Shown one piece after another: positions 33,982 to 42,436 of a stretch of 64,000 nucleotides of DNA. The stretch's first letter is position 1, and every line of letters begins with the position of its first letter. The notes below the pieces were generated by a model, which had not been told where the DNA came from, made no database searches, and saw only the letters and a program-made list of their open reading frames with translations. The DNA is from Daejeonella lutea (GTDB taxonomy: Bacteria > Bacteroidota > Bacteroidia > Sphingobacteriales > Sphingobacteriaceae): the NCBI RefSeq assembly GCF_900168015.1, contig NZ_FUYR01000005.1:1-64000 (forward strand), given 5' to 3'. Position numbers and translations under genes: made by a program.

Positions 33982-35069
33982 AGAAAGTACTATTTATCGA
34001 CCGCGACGGCACAATGATCGTGGAGCCACCAGTTGATATGCAGGTTGACAGTCTCGAGAAACTGGAGTTTTTGCCGTATGCCATATCATCGTTAAAAAAA
34101 CTGCAGGATTTTGGTTATGAGCTCGTAATGGTTACAAACCAGGACGGGCGGGGAACAAACAGTTTTCCTGAGGAGGATTTTCAGAAGCCGCATCAAAAAA
34201 TGCTTGACATCCTCAAAAATGAAGGTGTTAGCTTTTCTGAAATTTTTATTGACGATTCTTTTGCAGAAGATAATAGTCCCAACAGAAAGCCGAACACAGG
34301 CCTGCTTACAAGCTATCTCATTTCAAACCTTATCGACTTGCACAATTCTTACACCATTGGGGACAGGGCGACAGATGTGCAGCTTGCAAAAAATCTGGGC
34401 TGCAAAGCTATATTTTATGGTGAGCAAAACCCGGATGCTGTTCTGAACAGCAGAAACTGGCTTGATATCACCGCATTTCTTACAACAAAAGCAGTTCGTA
34501 AAGTCGACCTTGAAAGAAATACAAAGGAAACAAAAATTAAACTTTCACTTAACCTCGACGGAAACGGAGAACCTAATATAAACACTGGTTTGAAGTTTTA
34601 TGATCATATGCTCGACCAACTGGCCAAGCATTCTGGAGTAGACTTGAGCCTGACCGTTGAAGGAGATCTTGAGATTGACGAACATCATACAATTGAAGAC
34701 AGTGCAATCGCTCTCGGTAAAGCTTTTAAACAGGCTCTTGGGGATAAGCGTGGAATTGAACGTTATGGATTTCTGTTGCCAATGGACGAAGCTCTTGTAC
34801 AATGTGCGATAGATTTTTCAGACAGGGCATATTTTATTTATGAAGGGAAGTTCAGCCGGGAATACGTAGGAGATTTCCCTACGGAAATGTTTGAACACTG
34901 GATGAAATCTTTTTCAGAGCATGCCGGGATGAATCTTAACTTAAAGATAATTGATGGTGATAATACCCATCACATGATTGAGGCAAGCTTCAAAGCTCTC
35001 GCCAAAAGCATCAAACAGGCAATAAAAGTAACAGGTACAGAACTGCCGACTACCAAAGGAGTGATATGA
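33978..35069 (+). CDS. hisB: Bifunctional histidinol-phosphatase / imidazoleglycerol-phosphate dehydratase
   Basis: A 363-residue fusion. The N-terminal HAD phosphatase (about residues 1-165) starts KKVLFIDRDGT (nucleophile Asp and acid/base Asp) and has MVTNQDG and IGDRATDVQLAKNLG. The C-terminal dehydratase (about 170-363) has two metal-binding EHHTIEDSAIALG / EHAGMNL type motifs. The phosphatase lacks the zinc-binding cysteines of the E. coli enzyme: the loop reads DDSFAEDNSPNRKPNTG. It overlaps hisC and hisH by 4 bases each. Confidence 0.95.
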   Translation: MKKVLFIDRDGTMIVEPPVDMQVDSLEKLEFLPYAISSLKKLQDFGYELVMVTNQDGRGTNSFPEEDFQKPHQKMLDILKNEGVSFSEIFIDDSFAEDNSPNRKPNTGLLTSYLISNLIDLHNSYTIGDRATDVQLAKNLGCKAIFYGEQNPDAVLNSRNWLDITAFLTTKAVRKVDLERNTKETKIKLSLNLDGNGEPNINTGLKFYDHMLDQLAKHSGVDLSLTVEGDLEIDEHHTIEDSAIALGKAFKQALGDKRGIERYGFLLPMDEALVQCAIDFSDRAYFIYEGKFSREYVGDFPTEMFEHWMKSFSEHAGMNLNLKIIDGDNTHHMIEASFKALAKSIKQAIKVTGTELPTTKGVI

Positions 35070-35659
35070 TCGGTATCGTATACTACGGAGCAGGTAACAT
35101 TTTTTCACTCACAGCGGCGCTCGACCGGCTTGGGCTGGAATACGGCATGATCCATACAGCCGAGGATTTTGATAAATTTGATCGTTTTATCATTCCGGGC
35201 GTCGGTCATGCGGGCTCGGCAATGAAAAAGCTTGAACAAACCGGGCTTGTGCCGGCTATTTTGAACCTCAGGAAACCCGTGCTCGGAATATGCGTCGGAA
35301 TGCAATTGCTCACGGAGTTCTCGGAAGAGGGGAATTCAACGTTAACGGGTATCATACCGTTGAAAACCAGATTGTTTGATGAACATTTGAAGATCAAAAT
35401 TCCCCATACCGGTTGGAACCGTGTCAGTGCACTTCCGGGCAACGTCCTTTTTGACGGAATATCACCGGGAGCTCATTTTTATTTTGTGCACTCTTATTTT
35501 ATAGAATTTAATTCTAATTTTACGATTGCTTTGGCAGAATACGGAATAAAATTTTCTGCAGTTATTCAAAAAAATAACTTTTTTGGTGTACAGTTTCACC
35601 CCGAAAAATCCGGTCTGGCCGGTGAACAATTATTAAAAAATTTCTCACAATTAGCATAA
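35066..35659 (+). CDS. hisH: Imidazole glycerol phosphate synthase, glutaminase subunit
   Basis: A 197-residue class I glutamine amidotransferase that supplies ammonia to HisF. The nucleophile Cys is in VLGICVGMQLL (near residue 76) and the His-Glu pair in GVQFHPEKSG near residues 176-178. IPGVGHAG is the oxyanion-side motif. It overlaps hisB by 4 bases and lies 4 bases before hisA, so translation is probably coupled. Confidence 0.95.
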   Translation: MIGIVYYGAGNIFSLTAALDRLGLEYGMIHTAEDFDKFDRFIIPGVGHAGSAMKKLEQTGLVPAILNLRKPVLGICVGMQLLTEFSEEGNSTLTGIIPLKTRLFDEHLKIKIPHTGWNRVSALPGNVLFDGISPGAHFYFVHSYFIEFNSNFTIALAEYGIKFSAVIQKNNFFGVQFHPEKSGLAGEQLLKNFSQLA

Positions 35660-35663
35660 TCAC

Positions 35664-36413
35664 ATGTATATAATCCCAGCCATTGATATTTTAAACGGAA
35701 AGGTTGTTCGTCTTCGCGAAGGAGATTATGAGCAGGCTACTTTTTATGATGTTACCCTCGAGGAAATGATTGAGAAATATCAGTCAAACGGCACAGAGTT
35801 CATTCATATCATCGATTTAAATGGGGCAAAAGGTGACTTTAGCAACCAGAAATTTTTGTTTGACATCATCAATAAAACCGAAATAAAAGTTCAATATGGA
35901 GGTGGCGTCCGGAGTATCGATAAGGTGAAAGAGTTAATTGATTCGGGCATTCACAGAATTATTGTGGGAACACAGGCTCTGACTAACACAGACTTTTTGC
36001 CAGAACTCAGTAAAGAGATCTGTGGGAAATACAAGTCACAGGATCAAATTGTCGTGGCTATTGATGTACTTGATGAAGTCATAAAATATTCCGGATGGAT
36101 GGAAAGCTCCCCAATAAAATTAATGGATTACGTCGATAAATGTCTCCATTTAGGGTTCTTCCGGTTTCTTTGTACCGATATCGATAAAGATGGAAAATTA
36201 GGAGGTGCGGGAGTTGAGTTATACAAAAAGCTTTTGGAACACTCACCATTTATCAAATTAATTGCTTCCGGCGGAATTAGCTCAATGGATGACATTGAGA
36301 AACTTCAGGAAATAAAAGTGGAGTCTTGTGTTGTAGGGAAAGCCATTTATGAAGGTCGTATCACGATCGAAGAAATCAAAGACTGGAACCTGAAAGCTTT
36401 GATCAGCTTTTAA
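35664..36413 (+). CDS. hisA: ProFAR isomerase (HisA)
   Basis: A 249-residue TIM-barrel isomerase. The catalytic Asp is in [15 protein letters not shown] near residue 7 and the second in VVAIDVLDE near residue 130. The phosphate-binding loops QYGGGVRS and [11 protein letters not shown] are present. It sits between hisH and hisF in the usual order. The loop [12 protein letters not shown] is slightly longer than in proteobacterial HisA. Confidence 0.95.
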   Translation: MYIIPAIDILNGKVVRLREGDYEQATFYDVTLEEMIEKYQSNGTEFIHIIDLNGAKGDFSNQKFLFDIINKTEIKVQYGGGVRSIDKVKELIDSGIHRIIVGTQALTNTDFLPELSKEICGKYKSQDQIVVAIDVLDEVIKYSGWMESSPIKLMDYVDKCLHLGFFRFLCTDIDKDGKLGGAGVELYKKLLEHSPFIKLIASGGISSMDDIEKLQEIKVESCVVGKAIYEGRITIEEIKDWNLKALISF

Positions 36414-36466
36414 TTGATCAAGCATTGACTGCCCAAAAATCCCATATTTTAACAGGAAGTCTGGCA

Positions 36467-37231
36467 TTGGATACCTGCCTGGCTAAACGAATTGTTCCCT
36501 GCCTCGACGTTAAAGATGGCCGCACCGTAAAAGGTGTAAATTTTGTTGCTTTACGCGATGCAGGAGATCCCGTGGAACTGGCATATCAGTATTCACAGCA
36601 GGGGGCAGATGAATTGGTATTCCTGGATATTACTGCTACCCATGAACGACGTAAAACTCTAGTGGACCTCGTAAAATCAGTAGCTACGCAAATTAATATC
36701 CCTTTCACAATTGGTGGTGGTATCAATGAGATTGCTGATGCTGATATCCTGTTAAACTCGGGAGCTGATAAAATTTCCATTAATTCAGCTGCAGTACGAA
36801 GTCCGGCTTTCATAGATGAGCTGGCACGGGCATTTGGAAAACAATTTGTTGTTGTGGCCATAGACACTAAGTTTATTGACGGCAAAAACTTTGTTCATTT
36901 AAACGGCGGCAGGATTAAAACGGACATTGAAACTGAACACTGGATCAGAGAAGCGGAAAACCGGGGTGCGGGAGAAATATTGCTTACCTCCATGGATCAC
37001 GACGGCACTAAAGGAGGTTTCGATAACGGCCTGCTGAAGAAAGTGAACGACACCCTGGGAATTCCTTTGATTGCATCCGGAGGCGCTGGAAATGTGGAGC
37101 ATTTTGTTGACCTTTTTCATAAGACCAATGTCGATGCTGCATTAGCCGCTTCTGTTTTTCATTACGGCGAAATTTTAATTCCGGATTTAAAGCAATTACT
37201 GAAGGAGAATAATATTGAAGTAAGAATTTAA
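36467..37231 (+). CDS. hisF: Imidazole glycerol phosphate synthase, cyclase subunit
   Basis: A TIM-barrel cyclase with [22 protein letters not shown] at the start, [17 protein letters not shown] and LIASGGAGN. There is no ATG in the region. I choose TTG at 36467 because it lies 7 bases after AGGAAG and gives about 254 residues, the normal size; a TTG at 36425 would add 14 residues. It pairs with HisH. The stop is 6 bases before a heptamer palindrome that separates it from hisIE. Confidence 0.93.
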   Translation: MDTCLAKRIVPCLDVKDGRTVKGVNFVALRDAGDPVELAYQYSQQGADELVFLDITATHERRKTLVDLVKSVATQINIPFTIGGGINEIADADILLNSGADKISINSAAVRSPAFIDELARAFGKQFVVVAIDTKFIDGKNFVHLNGGRIKTDIETEHWIREAENRGAGEILLTSMDHDGTKGGFDNGLLKKVNDTLGIPLIASGGAGNVEHFVDLFHKTNVDAALAASVFHYGEILIPDLKQLLKENNIEVRI

Positions 37232-37237
37232 AAATTG

Positions 37238-37314
37238 TTGCCGGTTGTCTGTTAGCAGTTACCAGGCAAATCGAATAGCCTTCCAGACTGACAACTGGCA
37301 ACTCACAACTGATT
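37238..37314. repeat. Heptamer palindrome between hisF and hisIE
   Basis: Left arm 37238-37265: TTGCCGG, TTGTCTG, TTAGCAG, TTACCAG. Right arm 37287-37314: ACTGACA, ACTGGCA, ACTCACA, ACTGATT. The arms are roughly complementary around a 21-base centre and fill the gap from hisF to hisIE. Confidence 0.75.
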
Positions 37315-37319
37315 AGAAC

Positions 37320-37922
37320 ATGAAGATTGATTTTGATAAAAGCAACGGACTCGTTCCGGTGATCATCCAGGACGAAAAAACCCTTGAGGTGTTGATGCTT
37401 GGCTATATGAATGAAGCTGCATATCAAAAAACTTCGTCGGAGAACAAAGTCACTTTCTTTTCGAGAACAAAAAACCGCCTATGGACCAAGGGTGAAGAGA
37501 GCGGCAATTTTTTGCACGTAATTTCAATCAAAGAAGATTGTGATAATGACACGCTTCTCATCAAAGTAAAACCGGAAGGGCCAACTTGCCATACCGGTTC
37601 CAGAAGCTGCTTTAATACGGAATACAATCAAAACTTCATTTTTGAACTTGAGAATATCATCCATGACCGATACACTAATCCAGTCGAAGGCTCCTATATA
37701 AACAAGCTTCGTGGAAAAGGTATCAACAAGATCGCTCAAAAGGTTGGGGAAGAAGGTGTAGAAACCGTTATAGCTGCCCTCAACGAAACAGAGCATGACT
37801 TCGTCAACGAGGTTTCCGATTTGGTTTTCCACCTGTTCGTACTTATGAAAGAAAAAAATGTTAACCTGGACACAATCGCAAAAAATCTTGCTGCGAGACA
37901 CTCCGCAAAAGTTGACAGTTGA
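37320..37922 (+). CDS. hisIE: Bifunctional phosphoribosyl-AMP cyclohydrolase / phosphoribosyl-ATP pyrophosphatase
   Basis: A 200-residue fusion. The HisI part (about 1-105) has MLGYMNEAAY, RTKNRLWTKGEESGN and the zinc Cys motif GPTCHTGSRSCF. The HisE part (about 110-200) has YINKLRGKGINKIAQKVGEEGVETVIAA, the MazG-like metal site. It is the last his gene. Its final codons and TGA stop (37911-37922) are formed by the first heptamers of a GTTGACA array, so the last residues KVDS derive from repeat. Confidence 0.95.
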   Translation: MKIDFDKSNGLVPVIIQDEKTLEVLMLGYMNEAAYQKTSSENKVTFFSRTKNRLWTKGEESGNFLHVISIKEDCDNDTLLIKVKPEGPTCHTGSRSCFNTEYNQNFIFELENIIHDRYTNPVEGSYINKLRGKGINKIAQKVGEEGVETVIAALNETEHDFVNEVSDLVFHLFVLMKEKNVNLDTIAKNLAARHSAKVDS

Positions 37923-37952
37923 GAGTTGACAGTTGACAATTGAGAGTTGAGA
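37911..37952. repeat. Six heptamers at the hisIE stop codon
   Basis: GTTGACA, GTTGAGA, GTTGACA, GTTGACA, ATTGAGA and GTTGAGA, exactly in phase. The hisIE stop TGA is inside units 2-3 of the array. No inverted arm is evident before the WD40 gene at 38032. Confidence 0.9.
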
Positions 37953-38031
37953 ATGGCGAGTGGCCTGCCTGCCTCCAGGGGTACAGCTTGTTCAGCTATT
38001 AAGATCGTGAACGTAATATCTAATTCATCCG

Positions 38032-38943
38032 ATGATTGAAGTAAAGCTTTTAGCGACCTTTTCGGGCCATCAGAATCCAATATTCACCGCTGAAAATTCA
38101 CAAAAACCCGAAATTTTATTTACGGCCGGAAATGATAAAGGTGTGGTGGAATGGAGTCTGAAAACCATGAGCTTTATAAAAGTCATGTTCCCTGTCAGTT
38201 CATCCGTGTACACCCTGCATTGCCCCTCTGGCCAGCCCTATTTGATAGCAGGCGAAAGAAACGGCCAGGTTAGTGTATTTGATTTTACAGAACAACGGGT
38301 AACGCAGGTCCTGCGTCATCACAAGCTTCCTGTATTTGACATTAAAACAGTGAGCGGTAAGGATGAGATGCTGGTAGCGTCCGAAGACGGGACCGTGTCC
38401 GTCTGGGATGTGCAAAGCTTGAAAATGCTTTACAACTTTAAAGTTTCATCAGATACAGTGCGTGTTATCAGTATAAGTCCCGACCAAAAGTCAGTCGCAT
38501 TTGGGTGTAAAGACAACAAAGTCAGGATATATAAGCTTGAAGACTATAGCCTGGTAGCTGAGCTCAGTGAACATACACTTCCAGTTACATCCCTCCAATT
38601 CTCCCCTGATGGCAGGTTCCTGTTGTCGGGAAGCAGGGATGCTCAGCTCAAGATATGGGATACCACAGACTACAGGCTCACTCAAAATGTCGCCGCACAT
38701 TTGTTTTCCATATATAGCATAGCATTTCATCCGGAGTTGCCCTTCGTTGCCACCGCAAGCAGAGACAAAAGCATAAAGATTTGGGATGCTGACAATTTTA
38801 ACCTTAAAAAAACTATCAGTTTTGAGAAGGGCTACGAGATGCATCGACTTTCTGTCAATAAGATTATTTGGGATATGGAGAACAGGCTGATATCTGTCGG
38901 AGACGATAAATTAGTAAAGGTTTGGGACGTTTTGTGTGAGTGA
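38032..38943 (+). CDS. WD40-repeat protein
   Basis: A 303-residue cytoplasmic beta-propeller of about seven blades. Several blades end in the typical WD pair (VSVWDVQSL, LKIWDTTDY, IKIWDADNF, VKVWDVLCE) and carry LLSGSRD or TASRDK strands. There is no signal peptide or extra domain. It is a likely protein-interaction scaffold; partners are unknown. The TGA stop is followed directly by a heptamer palindrome. Confidence 0.88.
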   Translation: MIEVKLLATFSGHQNPIFTAENSQKPEILFTAGNDKGVVEWSLKTMSFIKVMFPVSSSVYTLHCPSGQPYLIAGERNGQVSVFDFTEQRVTQVLRHHKLPVFDIKTVSGKDEMLVASEDGTVSVWDVQSLKMLYNFKVSSDTVRVISISPDQKSVAFGCKDNKVRIYKLEDYSLVAELSEHTLPVTSLQFSPDGRFLLSGSRDAQLKIWDTTDYRLTQNVAAHLFSIYSIAFHPELPFVATASRDKSIKIWDADNFNLKKTISFEKGYEMHRLSVNKIIWDMENRLISVGDDKLVKVWDVLCE

Positions 38944-39047
38944 TACGTTATACGTATTACGTTATACGTTATACGTTATGGCTTCCGACTAATCACTATT
39001 TACCTATCCGATATGCAACGTAATACGTACAACGTAATACGTACAAC
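38944..39047. repeat. TTATACG heptamer palindrome exactly filling a stop-to-stop gap
   Basis: Left arm (about 38947-38975): TTATACG, TATTACG, TTATACG, TTATACG. Right arm (about 39016-39047) reads on the other strand as TTGTACG, TATTACG, TTGTACG, TATTACG. It begins at the base after the WD40 stop codon and ends at the base before the stop codon of the convergent NlpC/P60 gene. Confidence 0.85.
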
Positions 39048-39830
39048 TCAAATCCTTTTTATAATCCTCAATTTGTGCGTATATCTGCCTGATTCCTTGC
39101 TAAATATACCCTGATTATCGATCGAGTCAATCCTCACCCTGCCTGAAGCATGGATTATTTGTTCATTATCAAGCATAATTCCAACGTGAACGATCCTTCC
39201 CTCGTCGTTATCGAAGAAGGCCAGATCTCCAGCCTTACATTCCTGTAGGAACCCAACAAGCTCACCCTGCTCGGCCTGCTGATATGCATCTCGTTTAAGC
39301 TTTAAACCAAACTGCCTGAATACCATCTGTGTTAACCCGGAACAGTCTATACCAAACACAGACTTTCCTCCCCATAAATAAGGGGCATTCAGATAGAACA
39401 TGGCAGCATCAGCCACGCCATTTCTGAACTTGTCCTTTGCCGGTTTAATGGTATCCCCTTCCAGCTTATATTTAGTGTCTCGCAAATAAAAAAACCTATC
39501 CAGGGCATTTGGGATATTAGACCCCGCAATTAAGTTCAGCTTTTCATTGCTTGCTGTCTTAGTTATCGTATGGCTAAGTGAAAGACCGAGAATTGTATGG
39601 AGATCATGGAGCGCGACAAATGCGGCATGCTCGATTTCTTCAAACTGTTTGCGATCAATCCATCCTTCGTAATCATCATGGGCAATTAATATGTGCAACC
39701 ATTTGTCGGTTGTTTCCAAAATGGTGAAGTGGTCCCCAAATAATAATTGCGATGACATCTCACTTCTATCTGATGGTTCTGTCCGCACGGGCACCAAAGA
39801 GAGATTACATACACCAAATTGTTGATTCAT
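39048..39830 (-). CDS. NlpC/P60 family (C40) cysteine peptidase with SH3-like N-terminus
   Basis: From ATG 39830 the product is about 260 residues. The N-terminal part resembles bacterial SH3 domains (LSLVPVRTEPSDRSEM and HDDYEGWIDRKQF). The C-terminal NlpC/P60 domain has the catalytic Cys in SVFGIDCSGLTQMVFRQFG, the following VGFLQECKAGDLAFFDN and the His in GRIVHVGIML. It hydrolyses peptidoglycan peptides (gamma-D-Glu-diamino acid bonds in known members). No clear signal peptide is seen, so it may act on recycled muropeptides in the cytoplasm. Confidence 0.88.
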   Translation of the reverse strand: MNQQFGVCNLSLVPVRTEPSDRSEMSSQLLFGDHFTILETTDKWLHILIAHDDYEGWIDRKQFEEIEHAAFVALHDLHTILGLSLSHTITKTASNEKLNLIAGSNIPNALDRFFYLRDTKYKLEGDTIKPAKDKFRNGVADAAMFYLNAPYLWGGKSVFGIDCSGLTQMVFRQFGLKLKRDAYQQAEQGELVGFLQECKAGDLAFFDNDEGRIVHVGIMLDNEQIIHASGRVRIDSIDNQGIFSKESGRYTHKLRIIKRI

Positions 39831-39993
39831 AATTGCAAATAAACTGAATTTCAATTAATTTGAGACTTAAATTTAGAAATGTTAAGAATATAAAAAATTG
39901 CAGGATTAAATCATCTTCCGAAGTTATGGGATGATGGATATCGCTTGCATTAGTCACTAGAAACAGAAACCATTTACACTTGTTGTTAAATCT

Positions 39994-40461
39994 ATGAAGA
40001 GCTCAGAGAATATAGAAAGAATTTTAATAGCTGTTGAAGACAGTCCTTATTCAGATCAGGCGATTCAGTATGGCATGATGCTGGCTAAGAAAATGGGTTC
40101 AAAAATTGCATTTGTTCATGCCGACGAGATTCCGGTAAATACCCCCTTTATTGCTGATCCCATGCTAAGCGAAACCCCGTTAATGATCCCTGAAATGATG
40201 GAAGTACAAGAGGAAGCCAGCAAAAGCCTTTTCAAAAGAATACAGGAGCAGTATGGAGACGATATAGAAATTTCGAAATACATCCGGGTAGGTCGCGCCC
40301 AGGATGAGATCCTTGCAGTTGCCGACGAGTATAAAGCCGACCTGATAATTTTAGGAACCCACGGCAGAACTGGCCTCGATCATTTTATCTCAGGGAGCGT
40401 TTCGGCAAGTGTTGCAAAAAGAGCGAAATGTCCGGTGCTGATTATTCCGAAGCGGGAGTAG
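39994..40461 (+). CDS. Universal stress protein (UspA family)
   Basis: A 155-residue single Usp domain. It has RILIAVEDSPYSDQAIQYG at the N-terminus and the ATP-binding signature GTHGRTGLDHFISGSVSASV near residues 127-146, with VLIIPKRE at the end. The ATP-binding type is therefore likely. The gene is monocistronic between heptamer elements; its TAG stop is immediately followed by a CAAGTAT heptamer array. Confidence 0.9.
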   Translation: MKSSENIERILIAVEDSPYSDQAIQYGMMLAKKMGSKIAFVHADEIPVNTPFIADPMLSETPLMIPEMMEVQEEASKSLFKRIQEQYGDDIEISKYIRVGRAQDEILAVADEYKADLIILGTHGRTGLDHFISGSVSASVAKRAKCPVLIIPKRE

Positions 40462-40568
40462 CAAGTATCAGGTATCAAGAATCGAGATTCGAGGAAGATT
40501 AACTTACACATGAAATTTAGCTATGCAAGATACACCAGCCTTGATACTTGATTCTTGATACTTGATAC
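40462..40568. repeat. CAAGTAT/TTGATAC heptamer palindrome
   Basis: Left arm 40462-40489 (CAAGTAT, CAGGTAT, CAAGAAT, CGAGATT) begins at the base after the uspA stop. Right arm 40541-40568 (TTGATAC, TTGATTC, TTGATAC, TTGATAC) is its inverse. The TTGATTC unit pairs with GAATC of the left arm, so the variant is kept in both arms. Confidence 0.85.
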
Positions 40569-40570
40569 AT

Positions 40571-40608
40571 AAAAAAAAAGCGGCTACCTATAAAAAGTAC
40601 CCGCTTTT
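40571..40608 (-). terminator. Terminator of the ferredoxin gene
   Basis: Stem AAAAGCGG-C-TAC pairs with GTA-C-CCGCTTTT (40576-40587 with 40597-40608), after a nine-A run (40571-40579) that gives a U-run on the minus-strand RNA. It lies 18 bases beyond the stop. Confidence 0.8.
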
Positions 40609-40626
40609 CCGTTAAAAAAATATCGT

Positions 40627-40977
40627 CTACTCCGCGTGCAGCCATGCTTTTTTAGCAAGCAGTTCTTCACGGCTTTCGCGAATGTCTTCGTCATCGACAC
40701 AACAATCAACCGGACACACAGCAGCACATTGAGGCTCGTCATGGAAGCCTACACACTCCGTACATTTATCCGGAACGATGTAATAAACCTCGTCTGAAAT
40801 TGCAGCTTGAGTTTCGCCAGCGTCAAGAGTTGTTCCATCTCCAAAATCAATCACTCCACTCAGACCTGTGCCGTCTGAAAATCTCCAGGCAGCTCCGGCA
40901 TCGTAAATTGCATTGTTCGGGCATTCTGGTTCACATGCCCCGCAGTTAATACACTCATCGGTGATTTTAATTGCCAT
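40627..40977 (-). CDS. 2[4Fe-4S] ferredoxin with long inter-cluster insertion
   Basis: A 116-residue ferredoxin. The first motif is C9-x2-C12-x2-C15-x3-C19; the second is C72-x2-C75-x8-C84-x3-C88, the Allochromatium-type spacing. C92/C93 follow. About 50 residues rich in Gly, Asp and Thr separate the motifs, longer than in classical ferredoxins. It is a low-potential electron carrier; the partner is unknown. It is divergent from the LuxC-like gene with about 100 bases between. Confidence 0.88.
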   Translation of the reverse strand: MAIKITDECINCGACEPECPNNAIYDAGAAWRFSDGTGLSGVIDFGDGTTLDAGETQAAISDEVYYIVPDKCTECVGFHDEPQCAAVCPVDCCVDDEDIRESREELLAKKAWLHAE

Positions 40978-41076
40978 CTCTATCTAAAATTCTATTTGTT
41001 AAACTATTTTTACACCCAAACCGGGTAATTGTTTTAAAACGACACAAATATAACATTATTTGAAGTATTTTTTTTG

Positions 41077-42102
41077 ATGACTGAGATTTTGACAACCAAA
41101 CAACGATTGGAGGCATTTGCGAAATTGGGCACGATTTTGAGCACGCCGGATCAGGAGTTAACGCTCCTGATAAATTCCGCACATCAATTTAATGCGTGGT
41201 TTACATCTGACAGTACTGCGAATGCTGTTAAAGCAATTGCAGCAATGCTGGACCGGGCAGACCTGGAGAAATGGATAGCTGACCCCGATAAATTCGACAC
41301 GGTTGAACCCTATTCAGTAGGGTTAATTCTTGCTGGAAATATTCCGCTTGTTGGGTTTCATGACATCTTGTGTGTCCTCGTTACCGGGAATATAGCCTTG
41401 ATTAAGCTGTCATCACAGGATACGAAAATGATACCCTATATTCTCACTAAATTAACTGAGATTGAGCCCGGGTTTAAGGATCAGATAAAGTACATTGATC
41501 GGCTGGTGGACTTTGATGCTGTCATAGCTACGGGAAGTAATAATACTTCCCGGTATTTTGAATATTACTTCAGCAAGGTGCCTCACGTTATCCGCAAAAA
41601 CCGGAACAGCGTTGCTATTTTAAATGGGAATGAAAGTCCTGCTGAACTAAGCCAGCTCGGGCACGACATTTTTGACTACTTCGGCCTAGGTTGCAGAAAC
41701 GTATCTAAGCTTTATGTTCCGAGGGGATATGATTTCAAACTTTTTTTTGAAGGAGTTGAAAGCTTTAAACCCATCATCGATCATCACAAGTATAATAACA
41801 ATTACGACTATAATAAATCCATATTTCTTGTAAATCTGGATAAACATCTCGACAATGGCTTCCTCTTATTAAAAGAAGACGAGCGCATGGCTTCGCCGCT
41901 GGCAGTACTTTATTATCAGGAATATGACGACGTGCGTATGCTTGAAAAAGAACTCATAGACAAAGCCAATCATATTCAATGTGTGATATCATCTGATAAT
42001 CTTAGCATCAAAACAATAGAACCAGGTGATAGTCAAACACCAAAGCTGTGGGATTATGCTGATGGTGTTGATACGATAGCTTTTTTGTGTAGTATTAAGT
42101 AA
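41077..42102 (+). CDS. LuxC-like acyl-CoA reductase family protein
   Basis: I take ATG 41077 (341 residues). The segment VGLILAGNIPLVGFHDILCVLVTGN is the nucleotide-binding loop of the LuxC/acyl-CoA reductase family; DAVIATGSNNTSRYF and FGLGCRNVSKLYVP, with the likely catalytic Cys, follow. LuxC proteins reduce acyl groups to aldehydes with NADPH, but the family in Bacteroidota has no luciferase partner and an unknown substrate. The neighbouring divergent ferredoxin gene is frequently associated. The TAA stop abuts a heptamer element. Confidence 0.82.
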   Translation: MTEILTTKQRLEAFAKLGTILSTPDQELTLLINSAHQFNAWFTSDSTANAVKAIAAMLDRADLEKWIADPDKFDTVEPYSVGLILAGNIPLVGFHDILCVLVTGNIALIKLSSQDTKMIPYILTKLTEIEPGFKDQIKYIDRLVDFDAVIATGSNNTSRYFEYYFSKVPHVIRKNRNSVAILNGNESPAELSQLGHDIFDYFGLGCRNVSKLYVPRGYDFKLFFEGVESFKPIIDHHKYNNNYDYNKSIFLVNLDKHLDNGFLLLKEDERMASPLAVLYYQEYDDVRMLEKELIDKANHIQCVISSDNLSIKTIEPGDSQTPKLWDYADGVDTIAFLCSIK

Positions 42103-42212
42103 CAGATATAAGGTATCAAGATTCGGAGCCGGTAAGCTTTTAATTTCATTGTGACCTTTTTATTCCTTTGATACACCTGTCTTGATACATAATACCTGAT
42201 ACTTGCTACTAA
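42103..42212. repeat. GTATCAAG-type heptamer palindrome
   Basis: The left arm (42103-42123: CAGATAT, AAGGTAT, CAAGATT) begins at the base after the stop codon of the LuxC-like gene. The right arm (42181-42208: CTTGATA, CATAATA, CCTGATA, CTTGCTA) is roughly its inverse. The arms are more decayed than at other sites. Confidence 0.65.
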
Positions 42213-42230
42213 TTCGTAACTTTGAACCTC

Positions 42231-42434
42231 ATGTATGTAATAAAAGTTAAGGGTGTCGCCAAAATTCCTGATTACGTTCAGTTAAGGGATGAGAAATTTA
42301 CTTTATTGGCGTATTTCAGACTGGACAGACCGGAAAAAGCCCTCGACAAGGCGGGTTTAGCTGAGCATGCATCATACATTTTGGATACGATAAAAGACCT
42401 CCCTTTCGGGCAAATAAAAAAATTAGACATCTGA
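42231..42434 (+). CDS. Small conserved-looking protein upstream of ftsE
   Basis: From ATG 42231 the product is 67 residues, basic, with no membrane segment: MYVIKVKGVAKIPDYVQLRD at the start and DLPFGQIKKLDI at the end. I do not recognise the family. It ends 2 bases before the FtsE-like gene, so the two are almost certainly co-translated. A TTG at 42222 is a less likely start. Confidence 0.7.
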   Translation: MYVIKVKGVAKIPDYVQLRDEKFTLLAYFRLDRPEKALDKAGLAEHASYILDTIKDLPFGQIKKLDI

Positions 42435-42436
42435 TT

